The notes beneath the pieces are model-generated. The model did no database searches and was not told the origin of the DNA. It saw only the letters and a program-made list of their open reading frames with translations. Of a stretch of 64,000 bases of DNA, positions 49,171 to 63,000 are shown one piece after another; the first letter of the stretch is position 1; each line of letters starts with the position of its first letter. The stretch is taken from NCBI GenBank assembly GCA_004431415.1, contig QPMI01000652.1, positions 1 through 64,000 of the forward strand, written 5' to 3'. The position numbers and the translations under genes were made by a program. Source of the DNA: Cyanophora paradoxa (lineage: Eukaryota > Glaucocystophyceae > Cyanophorales > Cyanophoraceae).

Positions 49171-52100
49171 CTACTCGACGACGACGACGTGCACGAGTCG
49201 AAGGAAGATGAGCGGCACCCACATTGTTATCTGAGGCCACTGTCCGCCGGAGGGGGGAGGATACGGGAGGCTGTCTCGGTCCCAGACTCCGCGTATCCAC
49301 CCGGCCCCATTGGAATTGGGTAGCGGATCCAAGCCGGCCACGCGCCTCAGCGTTGCGAGCTCCGGATCACCTCTCGTCAGGTTCGAGCTCTTCAGCAGTT
49401 GGTTCAGGCGTTCCCTGCTCATTTCTCCCAATCAGAAATAATCGGGTTGTCGGGGCTTCGCGGGGCATTGCGAATCACCCGCAAATTTCCTCAATTCGAT
49501 CGATGTCGTCGGCCACGTTGAATTCGCGAAGCTCCCTGACACGCGAGAGATCGATCACCGCGCACTTGCCGTCCCAATCCACCCGGCGTTTCTCCGGCTT
49601 GGGGTGGTCCAGGCCAACGAGGACGGGGGATCGGTCGTCTCCATCGGGCCCAGCGGCGAGCGTGCCTCCTGCAGCCCTACGGAACCAGGCGCTCGCTAGC
49701 GCCTGCTCGATTGTGTCGAATTCAAATTCGGATGCGGCTGCGGGGGCGGCGGAGGGTGCCAAAGTCGCGGCCGCGGCCGGCTGCGGGCTCTCGCCCGACT
49801 CGGGCGACGCGACCGGCTCGAGCTCGCCGCCCGCGCCAGCACCGGGCGGCAGGCTCGCCGCTGGTTCGCTCGGGCGGCCATCAAAGGTAGAAAGGGGCGA
49901 GGACGGGCCGAACGCGTCTGCAAAGTGATCGCGAAGAAACCGGTCCTGCGCTTGCGCCGGGGGGTCCTGCGCGTGCAGCAATCCGAGGTGAGAAGGGGAC
50001 GCTCGGAGCGACGTCGGCGCAGGGCGGGCCGGGCCCGGGGAAGATCTGGATCTAGGGGGAGCTGCGGTGAATGCCTGCGCGCCGCTCACCGGCGAAAGCG
50101 GCTCGAATTTCGCGCCAGAGTCTTCACAGGCCGCCGTCAGAACAGGATCGGGCTGCTGATCGTGATCGTGCGCCTCTCGAGCCTGCCAGCCCGAGGCGAG
50201 CTCGCTGTACAACGCAGGAGTCGACGGCGGTGCCGCTGCCTCGAGCTCCACGTCCATCCAATCGGCGTGCACGCGATCGCGATCGGCGCTCAATACGGCT
50301 GCGGAGCTCCCTCCCGCGCCGTGGCCGGCGGGCGCCGCGCGGTCGCGGGGCTCGCGCTCGCAATCGTCCGCGCCGGTGCCGGCGGCCGCGGGTCCGACAA
50401 AGGCGCCGTCGCTGGTCGTGGCGGGTGCAGAACCGTCGAAGGCGCCGTCGCTGGTCGCGGCAAACGCCGAGGGGCTTGCGCATGCGTGCATGTGCGCGCG
50501 CTGGACTGCCCACGGAGCTCGGGGATCCACCGAAGCAGCATGGTCCAGCTGGAAAGGCTGCGCGGTCTCCGGTTGCGGCGCCCCGCCCGCTTCCGACGCC
50601 TGCGCGATGCGTTGCGTTTTAGTTTGCCAGGTCGACGAATGTTTCGGATTCGCGGCAAGTCCCTATAGCTAGATCTAGATCTGTTTCGAGGGCGGCCTCT
50701 GGACCCAGCGCACCTGCTTCTCCTGGTCCGCCATGCTGCAGTCGCCGTCTTCATCGATGCAGGGAGCGCCCTCTGGACTTGCATACTCTTGAATTTGCGG
50801 AATCGATTCCTGGCTCTGCGAGCGCGCGGCTCAGAGTTTGATCGCAAATAATTATACGAGGAGGGGGCGATGACATCCATGTGCGCGCGATCGACCCGAC
50901 AAGCAACGTACCTCGGGCTCCGGCCATGGAGCACTCGGGCTCAAAAACGTGTCGCTGCCCGAGGCGGTCCTGAGCACGATCGCGATCGGGAGAGGCATTG
51001 TATCGCCGACGCCGCCGACGGCCGACTCGGAACCGCCGCCGCCGTCGGGCCCAAGGCCGCTGCCAGCTGCAGGCGACTCGACCTCGCCGGCGATGGCCGC
51101 GCCGACACCGACGGCGCCGGACACCGCATGCACACGTGCAGCGGAAGCATGGCTCGCAGCAGGCGGAGAGCCGGCAGCTGCGGAGCACGCCGACGGGGCC
51201 GACGATCCATCATCGACCCGGGCCAGCTTCTTCTTGCTGTCGACGGTATCGACCATCTCCTCTTCCTCTTCTTCGTCCTTCTTGAGCTCGTCCTCCCCGC
51301 CGACGTGATCGATGGATCGCTTCACACCAGCTGCAGAGGGACCGGCTGCCTCCGCTCCGGTGGAAGAAGGACCCCGAGGCGCTCCCTGGACGAGGCCGTC
51401 CTGCTGGAGACGGCGCAAAAACTTGCTGTACATCTCGTCCTCGTTTTGGGCTCGCGCATACTGGCGCCGGCGCCTCAGCTCTTTGATCACGGCTGGCTGT
51501 TGCTCGACTTGCTTTGCGAGCCGTGGTGTCTCCTGCAGGGGCTTTAACTGCGCGTGCATCACCGTCCGCATGCCCTTTCTCGAATCCGGGGGGAGGCTGA
51601 GTCGACAGGGCGGGGGGACGGGACCAATCAGCACTCAAGGAATCGGCGAGCCACGGATGTGAAGGAAGGCGCGTGGCCATGGGGCCAAAGGCGCACGTGA
51701 TCTGGTTTGTCGTGTGGTGGCCCTTTCCCTTGCGCTCAATCTCCTCAAGCTTTAGTTTTTCGAACCGGATGCTTTCCAAGGCCTCCTCCAGGTGACGGTA
51801 GCAAATTTCCACGTGCACCGGGGGCAACCCTGTGTTTCGTCAAAATCCGAGGGCGGGAAATTCTACCGGTCATTCATTCGAATTCGCAGCAGGGGGGCAG
51901 CTCACCGGGGCTTCCCGCCACTGCTGGGGCTGCCGACTTCGATGGAGCCGCGTTGCCGTGTTCCTCTCCCTGCTGACCGACCGCGGGCTCGAACTTGCTG
52001 ATCCCCCAGATCTTAACTGCGGCTTCGATAGCATCCCAACTCTCGTCTGTAATCGCCACAAACCCCACTTCTTCAAAGAGCGCGGTACAGTCGCGGTGCG

Positions 52101-54290
52101 AGAGCGCTAGAGCCTCGCAGCCCCTCGCAAACTTTTCGACGTTGTCCTTGAGCTTCACATCGGCGTTAAAAAAGTACGAAAGACCCTTCTGCTCGGCGTA
52201 CGCGATGCTAGCCAGCAGGCGCTTCTGAAAGTCCATTTTCCGTGGCAGCGAGAACCAGATCCTGCAGGATTACAGAGGAGGGGTTAGAGAGGAATTTGCA
52301 CGTGGGGATGCCATCGAAAACCAAGTTTGATTCGGAGATCTAGAGCACGCGTGGGCGCATGCATTGGTTGCGTTTGCGCTTTTGGCCACGCCAGCATTCT
52401 AATGAATGCAAACGTCTATTGCACATGCACGCTGGGGCCGTACCTGGTTTTGAAACGGGAGTAGATCGCACCGTCGACCATTTCGACGTGGTTCGTGGCA
52501 GCAATGAGAATAACGCGCTCGGAAGTGCTCTTGTCGAAGCCCTCCATGCACTGCAAAAGCTGCGCACGTTTGGGGGGGGCGCATGCGAGGTTTTAGCACG
52601 CAGAAGCGGAAAGTTCATCGCATATTGCGGCAGCGCGCGCGCGGTGGGCTGAAGCCGCCCGCGAGCTGCTGCTGGCGTTGATTGTCTCTAGTGAAAATAT
52701 TGAATGGGGTTCAGCGCTATGCAAAACGTTGGAGGAGCGCAGGCGCTGGTGGCTCTCGATGGTGTGGCTTTAAATGCAAGTCGTGCGCGAGGCCAGTGCG
52801 ACGTGCGGCACAGCTAGCGCTATGCGCAGGAATTTCGCTACAATAATTATATATATTAATCGGGCGTACCGTCGGCATGATATCGCTGGATTCGCTTGCA
52901 CCGCTTGATCCTTGATTCGCCCTGCTCTGAACGGCGCTCTCGATTTCGCTGGAGGGCAAGGGTCGATATGAGAGACGCAATCGGTGCAATCATTTAAAAC
53001 GCAGGAGCGCGAAGCAGCGCAGCGGTCTTGATATTGCGTAACGCTGATCATGATGTTCTCGTCTCGGGGGCACTATCGACGTTAGGTTGGAAAGGGGAAC
53101 TCGAGTGCGCACTCCCAAAAGATAATGGATCCGGATCTGGTCGAAGCCCCGAGGCGTTCGGCCAAGAGGTAGATACACTGGAGTATCTTCTGCGTGTTGC
53201 CTCTCTGCAAAGACGGGAGCAAAAACCAGTATTAGTGTCCAGCTGCGGCTCTGCCTTCTTCCACGATACGCTATCCTGGCCGGGAAGCTAATAATTGCAG
53301 ACGCGCCCACATGTTCGCCAGCGAGCTGATGCGGATCAAGAAAAAGTTCGCCCTGGCTTCCTTGGCGAGGGAGCGCGCGAGTTCCGTCTTTCCAGTACCC
53401 TGCAGGATATCGTCGATAAACGTCGATGGTGAAAATCTCGTGCGCAAGCAGATCCGCAGCTCACCGGAGGGCCGTAAAACAGCACTCCGTTTCCGGGCTT
53501 CATGAATTCTCCGTCTTTGAACAAGGGATGCCCTGCCAGCTGTGCCTTGATCCGGACCATTTTTTTTCTGGCCAGTGCAAGAGAGGAGCCGCCGCCGTTC
53601 GGATCGATCGCGAGAGAAGATCCAGAGCCGTCGTCTTTTGGAACTGCAATGCGCGTAAAAGCAAGATATATAGATTCGTCGCGATTTAATGAAGAGCTTA
53701 ATTATATGTAGTATATATAAGCTCAAATTAAGAGCACGCGGCGTGTGCGCACTGAGCTCGTCTAGGGTCTTGGCTCCCTTCAGCGCAGCGCTGTTGGGGG
53801 GGATGCGTGAGCCAATGACCGCCTCCAGAACCACCCTGATTCGACCGCTCGTCGAGATCAACTCCTTGGCATCCGCCTCGGAGAGGCCAAGATCAGTGAA
53901 TGCCTTCTCCCACTCTTCGTCATTGATCTCGTTATCATCGGACGATCCCCCGCTCCCCGATGGCTGCGACTTCTTTGACTTCTTGGTCCCCTCGATCTCT
54001 GTCTGTGGAGCCTCGGCGGGGGTGGCAGACGAATGCGGCTGGCCCGCAGCCGATGCAAGGTTTTCTCCCAGATGGGCGAAGAGGTCCACGACGCTTCCGT
54101 ACGGCTTCTTGCCCGTGGACATATCTTTCCACAGCTCGTCGAGCTTCTCCGCTCTGATGACGCGGTCACCACTCGTCAAGTCGAACTTGAGAAAGTCGTC
54201 TCCAAGGTCGAGCTCCCCTTCGAGTTCTACCCTCCCTTCCCATCGCTGCTCCTGCGCCCTCCGCTCCTTGAACGTATTCTCTGGCCAAGG
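49171..54290 (-). CDS. AAA-family ATPase, multi-exon, with low-complexity C-terminal half
   Basis: Read on the minus strand. An exon near 54,290-53,760 (DDFLKFDLTSGDRVIRAE, then KPYGSVVDLFAHLG) leads to one ending at 53465 with GNGVLFYGPP. The intron 53464-53400 splits the P-loop, and the next exon starts GTGKTELARSLAKEA. Intron 53112-52949 splits Walker B: SIIFW plus DEIESAVQSR. A later exon has ERVILIAATNHVEMVDGAI and YSRF (sensor region), and another starts RIWFSLPRKMDFQKRLL followed by the small alpha domain. The C-terminal half (51.8-49.2 kb) is Ala/Pro/acidic, with a helical exon (LEEALESIRFEKLKLEEIE). Intron 49478-49415 joins EICG to ERLNQLLKSSN and the frame ends at 49171. AAA proteins remodel proteins or complexes; the substrate is unknown. 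The 5' end may lie further upstream in the next entry. Confidence 0.75.
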
Positions 54291-54402
54291 TACCCCTCAC
54301 AATCAATCGCGGGTCTAGGCACAAATGAAATGCTCCGACAGACTCGGATCAAGCAAATCCCCGCTATCGTTCGCTACGGACACCGGGGCGCATGATTCTG
54401 TT

Positions 54403-56506
54403 TTAAAGCGTACATGCGATCGCACCGGTGAGGAGCCAAAACGTCCGGCGGGCTCGATCTTGATTGCCGAGGCACAGGAACGCAGCAGGAATGTCTTCCT
54501 GACCGTTGAACATGATCGCCCTGGCCGCCTGAAGGCGCACGAGCCGACGATTTTGCTGAGCAGCCGTTTGGATCGCGCTCGCGAGATTTTCCTCCGTGGC
54601 GCTGCAGCTGAAATCCGGGCCCGGGCCCAGCGCGACGAGCAGCATTGCTGTGTGCTTCTGTTTGCTGTCTCCGTCGATACGTTTGCCGAGCTGGAGTAGA
54701 TTCTTCAACTCGGCCTTCTGGAGAGACGACTGGTCGGACAACTGCGCCACGTGCGCTTGCCACGTGTACGTGCTCGACATGCTGATTTCGGTCTCCTCAT
54801 CGGATTCCGAACGCTGCTTCCTCGCCTTGGAATTCTTCTTTGCCGAGCTCTTGATCATGCAGTACGGGTAAAGAATGGCCTGCTTATCCCCCGGGTGCTG
54901 TGGACGCAAAAAGAAATGGTGTCCGGCATTAGAACATAGTCTCGAGCTTTCAAGAATAAATTAAAAGCTTGGATATTGTTACAGGTGTTTTGCGACCGCA
55001 TCCTATCGCAAATATTAATGTGGGCCACCGGTTTATGTCGGACCTTTGACAGCTCTTCGATGGTGTGGAGGTCGGATGCAGCTGCGACGACGCTTGCAGC
55101 AGCTTGTGCACCGGTGCTAGCGCTGTCGCTCGGAGCGGGGCTGGCATCGTTGCACTTTGCGGCGCCCGGATCCGAAGAGACGTCTCCCTGCGAGTCCGTT
55201 GCAATTGCAGAGCCGAGTCGCCAGCGCGCGAGCGCACCGTTCCGGCGGCGCCCGTCTGCCCGCTCGAGCTCGATTCGGATCTACTCGATGGCGCCCCCAC
55301 GCCGGCGTTGGCCTGCTGCACACGCTGCAGGGGCTGGTAAAAGGCGTTGGCGTTGAACTCTTGCCGGAGCTTCAGGTCGGCCTTGATTCGCTCTTGGCCC
55401 TTGCGCATCAGGTCCAGTCTCGGCTTCTGCACCTGGGTCTCGGCAGGCCTAGGTGCACCGTCAGGATGACTCGAGCTTGCAATGGGGATCGAGTCCAATG
55501 CGATTTCCAGCTCTCGAATCCGTTCCTTGAGATTTGTAATTGCGTCGCCGTGATCGCGATGCAGGAAGCGGATGAAGCTCTCGATCAGCAGCGATGCCCC
55601 GCCATCTGATTGCGATTGCAATAGGCGTGAAAAACGTTTGTGCAGCGTCTAGCCTATAGCTAGTAGTGCCGCTTACCGAGGAAGACGACTGCATAATCAT
55701 TGACACGTGATTTGTGACCGACAAATGCACGCAGCTCTTCGGCGATCTTCATCTCCAGAACGTTGGTGCCCCTCCACTCATGTGCGCTCTGTAAACTGTT
55801 GGGTCCGATGAACAGGGGAGGACAGGATTTGGTGGAAACGCCGTCTCCCTTGCAGCCGAGCGCGGTCTCGATCGCGACTCCAAGGCCGGCGCTAGCGTTC
55901 ATAATCGAGTCTTTGATCTGCTCACAGGTATGAGGAGCGAAATGGAGAGATCGGCTACTGCACGGATTGCTGAGATCACAATGACGAACCCGTGACGACA
56001 ATCTGAATCCAGAACCCTGCTGCGAATGGATGCCGAGCTTGCCAATCCAAGCTTTGTCCTGTTAAAGGAAATCAAACGAGAAGGGTGTGCGGCTACCGAT
56101 ACACATAGCTATCTAGAATTATACGCAACAATGCTACTCTTGATCGAGAATGATCGCTGCCTGGTCGAACTAAAGAAGTGTACACAGCCTGGCAGCGAGC
56201 TATTGCGCTTTATGGTCGCGCGTGATGAGCAAAACGTACCAGCACAACCGCTTGCGACCCACTGTGGTCGGTAAAAGGAAGAAGCAGCGCCCGGGCAAAG
56301 CTATTGCCTGTAATCAGGTCGCGAATGTTTCTTGCGAGAAAGTTCGTGAGGCTCTCCGGACCCTCCACTGTCTCTACCAGAAACAGTTCTACGCTGAGCG
56401 TAGAAAACGGGTCCGACGTCAATTGGCCATCAACAGTCTTTGTGGGCTTGAAATGGAAGAGTTTGAATCCTCCAAACGGCGAATTCAAAGAATCCTGCGC
56501 ATGCAT
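54403..56506 (-). CDS. Further minus-strand exons, possibly the N-terminal part of the AAA gene
   Basis: Convincing exons are 56,506-56,210 (KTVDGQLTSDPFSTLSVEL, ESLTNFLARNIRDLITG), about 55,922-55,670 (IKDSIMNASAGLGVAIE, ending YAVVFLG before a gtaagc donor), 55,610-54,960 (LIESFIRFLHRDHGDAI, then a coiled coil ERIRELEIALDS) and 54,898-54,430 (HPGDKQAILYPYCMIKSS, TYTWQAHVAQLSDQ). Introns are short and GT-AG. No domain is recognised. The spacing and absence of an obvious promoter suggest continuity with the AAA exons, but a separate gene cannot be excluded. Confidence 0.5.
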
Positions 56507-57018
56507 CGGTCGACACGAATTCGAACTCGAACGGTTTCAGCGCACGCGCCGCGCATCGGATGAACTAAACATTATCTGCACTCTCCGTATCTGCTATAAC
56601 TCACCGGGCGCTTCTTCGGGTCGATCGGATTTCGCTTGACCTCCAGGTTGAAGGAGTGGGGCGCAAGCAGACCTCGACTCTCGCGGTTTTTCGGACGTTT
56701 CGCGGCTGCGAAACAAGGATTGCACTTTGTCAGAGAAAAAAAGGTACACTCGTAATTATCGTAAATTATACACGTTATATATATATATACGTAATAAGAG
56801 GGTATATATCGCGCAGTGATGATCTAGTATTCGTGAAGCGCTGGGGTCCCATAAAAACACTACGCCTCGACGCTGCACAGCGGCAGTCCCGGAGTCCGAA
56901 TACTTTTGAGCACGTTTATCGCTGCATGCGCATTCTGAATCTCAAGGTCAAGCTGGTAGCAGAGTCGTTTGCGGTCTGCAGCGCTAGCGGAGGGGGCCGG
57001 TGCTCTTGCACATTATAA

Positions 57019-60000
57019 TTACAAGATGCCAAAGATGCACGCACTGCTTTCAGTGCCATCCGGACTCGAAGTCGATGTAAAGATCTTCACTTCAACAGGT
57101 GTTTCTGATTGATTCAGTGCGTTTGGCAGCTGAACGTGAAGCGCTCGTGCGAGAATGTTGAAGTCGATTTGCGCCTGAGAGATCTTGCGAAACAGCCTTG
57201 CATGCTCGTCTGGTAGTTCTGACACGGAAAAATGCAGGATGATGCTACCAACATCGCAGCCGATGAGGCGGACTCGATTCTTGGTGATCATGGAGTGGAG
57301 ATTGTCGAGGTTAACGTTGGAATCCGCTGGCGCTTGCGCACCAAGCACAATCTCAATCCAGCCCCACAAAGCCTCTTCGAGCTGCATGTGCTTCAAAATT
57401 AGTGTGTCCGATGTACCAATTCAGGTGAATCGAAAAGAGAATCTAGATCTAGCACGCATACGTGGTTGAACATATACACATATATGCATATGCGCATGCA
57501 TATCTGCTTGTTCAAATAAATATCGAAACGCGCATGCGCAGTCTTACCAGATTGTGCAGATGAAGTGATTCGCGGGATCCAGAAACTATGGACTCACAGT
57601 GCTCGGTTTTGAAATCTGTGCAAGTCTCCAGGCAAAACCAGGCGCAGTTGTCACCGACGATCTCCACATCGGCGTCTGGGCCCTTGTGGGGAGCCTCCAG
57701 CTCCGAATCCCCCGGATCTGTGACTTCGACATGGAACGAGGGCTATGCGCCGACAGCGACGTATACAGAGATCTAGAGTGGCGGGTGCCCGAATTAGAAC
57801 GCAGGGCTTGTACATGCTTATATACGTATACGTATACGGTCGAATCGATGGGGTTGGGGCACAAACTTCAACATTGCTTTCGGCTCCGGAGGCCTATAGC
57901 TAGGTCCGGGGGCGGTCTTTGATTTAATTTGTGCGAGTATTGCACCTTCACGTTTGGCCTCGCGGTCAGTTGCGAGCTTTGCACGCCCCAAGTAAGAGAT
58001 TTGTGAGCACGGCAACGCGAGGTCCCAGACAACAATCTGTGCGGTGATGTGGGATTCCATCAACTTTGACAGCGATGCATGCGCTCAAGGCAACGGTAAA
58101 ACCGAATCAAATTAAATGCCTTTGCTTCGTTTGATTCGCAAAGGAGAGCGGAATTGACTGTGTTCGTGGCATCACGATCGGATCCCGAACGGGGCGCTTG
58201 CTGCATTGACGGCGGCGGAAAGAGGCCTCCATCAACTGAGCGCGCGAGACTGCGTTCGCATTCCTCGGAGGCATCGGCGATAGCCTGGAAGAGAGCGTTG
58301 TGGCACGAAAGGTCGATGTCGTAATCGGGGTGGATCCAGAAGACAACGGAGCTCGGGTCCGGATCCGTCTCAACAGGGTGGTGCGAATCACTTCCGGAGG
58401 ATGAGATTGTCTGTGGAACACGGACGTCGGCGCCCTGTACGCAGAGACTCAGACGCCGCGGGAGAAGAGATCTAGTTCTAGAGGCTACAGGTAGCGCCGG
58501 TCTCAAGGTAGGCGTACGGCTTCTGAGGGGCCGCGGTGGGATCCGGAGGGGGGGTGCACGCGCACGCTCAACATCGCTGCAGAATGTGCATCCAGATCTG
58601 TGCCGCCGGAAGCGTGCGTGACCGCAGGAGAAGCCTGGCTCACGCCCGCGTCCTGCATGCGTACGCCAGCAAAGGCGCTCGCCGGCGCACTGGCGAGACC
58701 GCCGAGGCGCGGGCCGTCGGCGTCCGAGCCTGCCGAGGCGGTGGCCCCCGCGTCTGACCGCGGCACCATGGCCAGGGGATCGATATCGGTTGATGGAGAC
58801 CCGACAGGGTCGTCAAAGCCATGAAGGCGCCCATGGCCAACAACGGCTCCCGCGGTTGACGACAGAGGCGCCGGCGCTGGTGACGCCGCAAACGGAGAGC
58901 CTGCACAAAAGTTTTTTAACTATTGTTCGCGATGAAATTCAAGGTAGGAGGGGATGCAATGATGGCTATTCAGCGGAGACGTGGAGCTTAGCGCACCCTT
59001 TGAGGTAGCCTTTGCAGTTTTCGCCTTGGAGGGCATCAGAGAAGCAAGCGAAAAGGCGGAGAGGTCGCGGTCGTTGCCGTCTGGAGCGACGAAACTGCCG
59101 AGGGTAGGGCCCTCTTCATCCGGATTCTTGATGCGGAGATCGTGCTTAGCGCCCATCGATTCCTCCACCTCCGCCCATGAAGGACCGAGAGCGGCTTTCA
59201 AGGGTGCGAGGACCTGGGCACGTGCGCAGAAGACGTCCTGGAACCCAACCATGTGCTCTGGAGATACGGACAGCATCCTCTCCATCAGGCTCTGATTCTT
59301 CTTGTCATTCTTGCCCGATGGACCTAGAGCGCACAGTGAGCGAAAGTCGATCGCGGGCGCCATCCATTTTCGAAGTCTACTGCCGGCGCTAATCCGACTG
59401 GTAAATTTCGTAAACTAGTGGGCAGCCGTAATGAAGATACGCGGGGCAGCATTGACATCAATAGCGTCGGTCGGCGTGCATACCTGGATGCTTCCCCGCA
59501 TCCCCGCTTGCAATCTTGACGAGGCGGAGATCGACGGGCCCGGGCGAATCGCGTTCCTCCCCGCCGATCGTGCTCGCACCTTGCACTTGTTTGCGAGCCG
59601 CGGAAGCTCTCTCGGCCTCTGACAACGAAAAGAGAAATCCCAGCGCCATGCCAAGCTCTCGGGGAATCTCTCCGCTGACTGCGCACGCGACAGCCGCTTC
59701 GGCATCCTCGGCGGTGAGCCTGTAATCGCGATTGCCGGTGCGGGCGAGCTCGAGCTTGGCCTGTAGTGCCTGTTCCAGCACGCGCCTGTTGTGGCTGATG
59801 ATATCTACAATGCTAGCGCTGGACGTCTGTGGAATTGCGATAATAGAAGTGGGCGCCTTGAGGTTGTCCAGGTCTTTTGTGGCGGGGGGGCCGGGCGAGG
59901 CCAGCTGCGAGCTCGAGACCGATGCCCGAGGCAGTTGCGGCTGCTTGCCATCGCCATGAGAGGCTTCAGCTGCTGTCTCGCTTCCTGCCTGCTCGGGCGA

Positions 60001-63000
60001 AACGAGGAGATCGTCCAGAGAAATCCCCTCCGGAAAGTGAACCTCTTCGAGAGGGATGTGGCTGCTGCAGAACCAGCAAAACAGGCGGACACCCTCCAGA
60101 TCGGGCGTCCGAACCTGCTCGCGCACGAAATCGCCTACGTGAGCTGATATTTATTATATTTAAAGCACTTGCCGATCAGGCGTTCGCACGACACGCACGC
60201 GTGCACGCACCACGAACTTGGTCATGTTGGCATGCAGTGCATGACGATAGCAGTTCATGCATGCGACGTGGTGGTTGACTTCGGAGGTAGAATCGTGCAT
60301 GATGATGTAATCTTGCGATGCCTTGCCGATCATGTCCTTTGCAGCGTCCTCGCCTGGGGCGCAAACGCAAAAGTCGATCTTCTTCGGATCGATCGAGGAA
60401 AGCACTCTCTTTCGAAGGCGTGCCGAGGCTATGTCCCGCAGGGCCGCATCGTCGGGATTCCACGTGCGGAGGGGGAGGAGAGCGAGAGTTTCGATGTCTA
60501 GCTCGCGCGTCATCGGAGACCGATTCTCACGACAAACCTCGACAGCTCCACCAGCACCTGCACGTGATGTGCGAAATATCAAATAGCGATCTTGGAGTAA
60601 ATCATGATCATACCGAAACAGTATATATATTGAATAATGAAACTTGAATTTCGGGGAACGATGGGGGGCGGATTGCGAATTGCGGGAGCTGAACCATAAT
60701 TAAATATATAAACACTTCTAAATCTATAACCACGTGCACGTGGCATAGCCGAAGATCTAGAGAGCCCGTGGGTCTAGGGTGAGGTAAGCGATGTGCGAGC
60801 TGAGGCATACCGAGATGTTTGTCAAAGAGTGTCTTAAATGTCTCGTCCTTGTTGGCACAAATCATCGCCTCCAGCAGACCACGGGATTGGCCCGCGCCGT
60901 GGTAACAATCAGCCAGAACACAGGTTTCGGGATTGCACAGCCAGCCTGAATGGGAACAACACGTGTACATGGGCGCCTCTGAGGTTGACATCTGCGGCTG
61001 CAGAAAGCCGGACAGAGGAATAGAACTCAAAGGTCAGAAAACTGGAGCTCGCAATCGATGGCGCGCGTGGGATAGGAAGGCTAGGGCACCGGTACCGGAG
61101 GAAGGATGGGGCCGACAATTGACAAGTGTGCGACAGAGGCAACGAATTGCGTGACGAGGGGATGGGTGAGGAGCTCGTAATCGTTGGCGTAAACGGTGGC
61201 ACCCGAAGACAATAGTAGTGCGATTAGAGAGAGGAGGCACGGTGCGCATGCATATGTGCAGCCCTTGACTTCTTCACCGAAATTCTCGAATTCATCGCCG
61301 TGAGAAGCACAAGGGGATTTGAACCCTTTCAGCTCCTCGAACTCAACATCGAACTGGAGCCTTGCCAGAAGAGCTTCTGCCGCCATGGTAAGCAACCGCT
61401 TCGGCGTTTGATATGCTGACAGGAGAATTCGATTCTCGCTTCTCGGGATGAGAAACTTGAGCGTGTCCAGCGGTAGTGCCACCTCTTCGTCGATGAGACG
61501 CTGTCCGCATGTGTTAGAGCACGATGATTGAGCCGGAAAAAAGGGAGACGTCTTGGAGATCTAAAAGCTACACGTCGGAGTGAACAAGATATTCGTTGAC
61601 TAAACGTGCGACCAGAGACGAACCTTCACGTCACCATGCATACAAATAACCGACAAGAGGTGAGCCGTTTCCGCCGGCCGCAAAACGTGCCTTCCATCTG
61701 GAGAAAGCCGCCCGCCGGGGCTGGCCGCCAAGAGCATCGAGCAGTGCATCATTCGAAAAAGAAAAAGCCTGGGTCCGTAGAAAGGGTCGGGCAGATGCCT
61801 TGCACTGTCACCTGCGAGATGCCGATGATTACTAAGTATAAACGTATTTCATTTGAATGCCCGCTTGCGGAGACCGAGATTAGCACAAGCTACACACATT
61901 CACCAAGAGTCTTGCCAGTTGCAAGGGCATCTCGAGCTCGAGGGGCGCCGGTTGAAATTCGCTTATTACAAGAAATTACTGAGGCGCGAAAGTGAAGTCG
62001 ATGTGCTCCCGGAATTCCGTCGCCGGCCCAAAAGAGTACTCTAGTCGCGGTCTCGATTCCATGCTGCAGAAGCATGGTACCCCCGTCAAGCTCCGTTCGA
62101 ACGATGAGCCTTCTACAGAGGGTGTCGAGAAGGGTTGCGAAATCGGCGGTTGGTAGACTCGTGGCTGCAAGTACGACAAGCCACTCCGTGGCACAAGGAT
62201 CGTGAAACTCGTCAAGCTCTGCGGCGCCAATGCAATCGAGAATGCGGAGAAGAGGCCAGTTCTTTTCTAGCATTAGTGAAAGGAATATCCCGTCGACTGG
62301 GAATCCATTCCGAAGAGCAAGGAAAATGATCTCATCCAGCCGTTTCAAGATCTGTCGGGTTTGCAGAAGTCCAGGAGTTGGTACCACATCGGATTCACAA
62401 TCAGAGTAGGTCTCGAAAACTTATACATATTCACTTTCATCTTGAAAAACATTCCGATATTCCTATGTGTGCATTTATGAAAACGATTCGAAAGCTTGCG
62501 CTTGGCGTTTCAATGACTTTAAAGCTTATGATCAATCGAGTTACGATGTTCGCGCATGCCGACTCGCAATTATTTTATGATTTCCAACTGATCGTGAGAC
62601 ACATGTACGCACATCGTCGGCGCTCAGAGACCAGTCGTGCTTCTTCTCACTGGCAAGGCGTGTGCCTGCAAGTCCGTCCGACTGCAACATCGAGTTCTGT
62701 AAAAGATGGAAATTGAAGTTATTTCACACTAACAAAGATTTCAAGGGATTCGACTGCGATTGAGATACCTTGACATCGATCCCGGAGTCGACGTCAGAAT
62801 CAATGGTTGCGTGCGTTTGCGTACGTGCGCGCAGAAGCGCGGTGATTCCGTCGTCTCCATCTTCGAGTAAGCTCTCAATCTGCGGTCGATTCGAGTCAAG
62901 CGTCAAGCGTATCGCAAAGGCAAGAGAGAACATCTAAATTGGGGGTCGCGTCCACTTATTTAGCTTGCAAAAACTATGTTCGTGTACGCGTTTACACATT

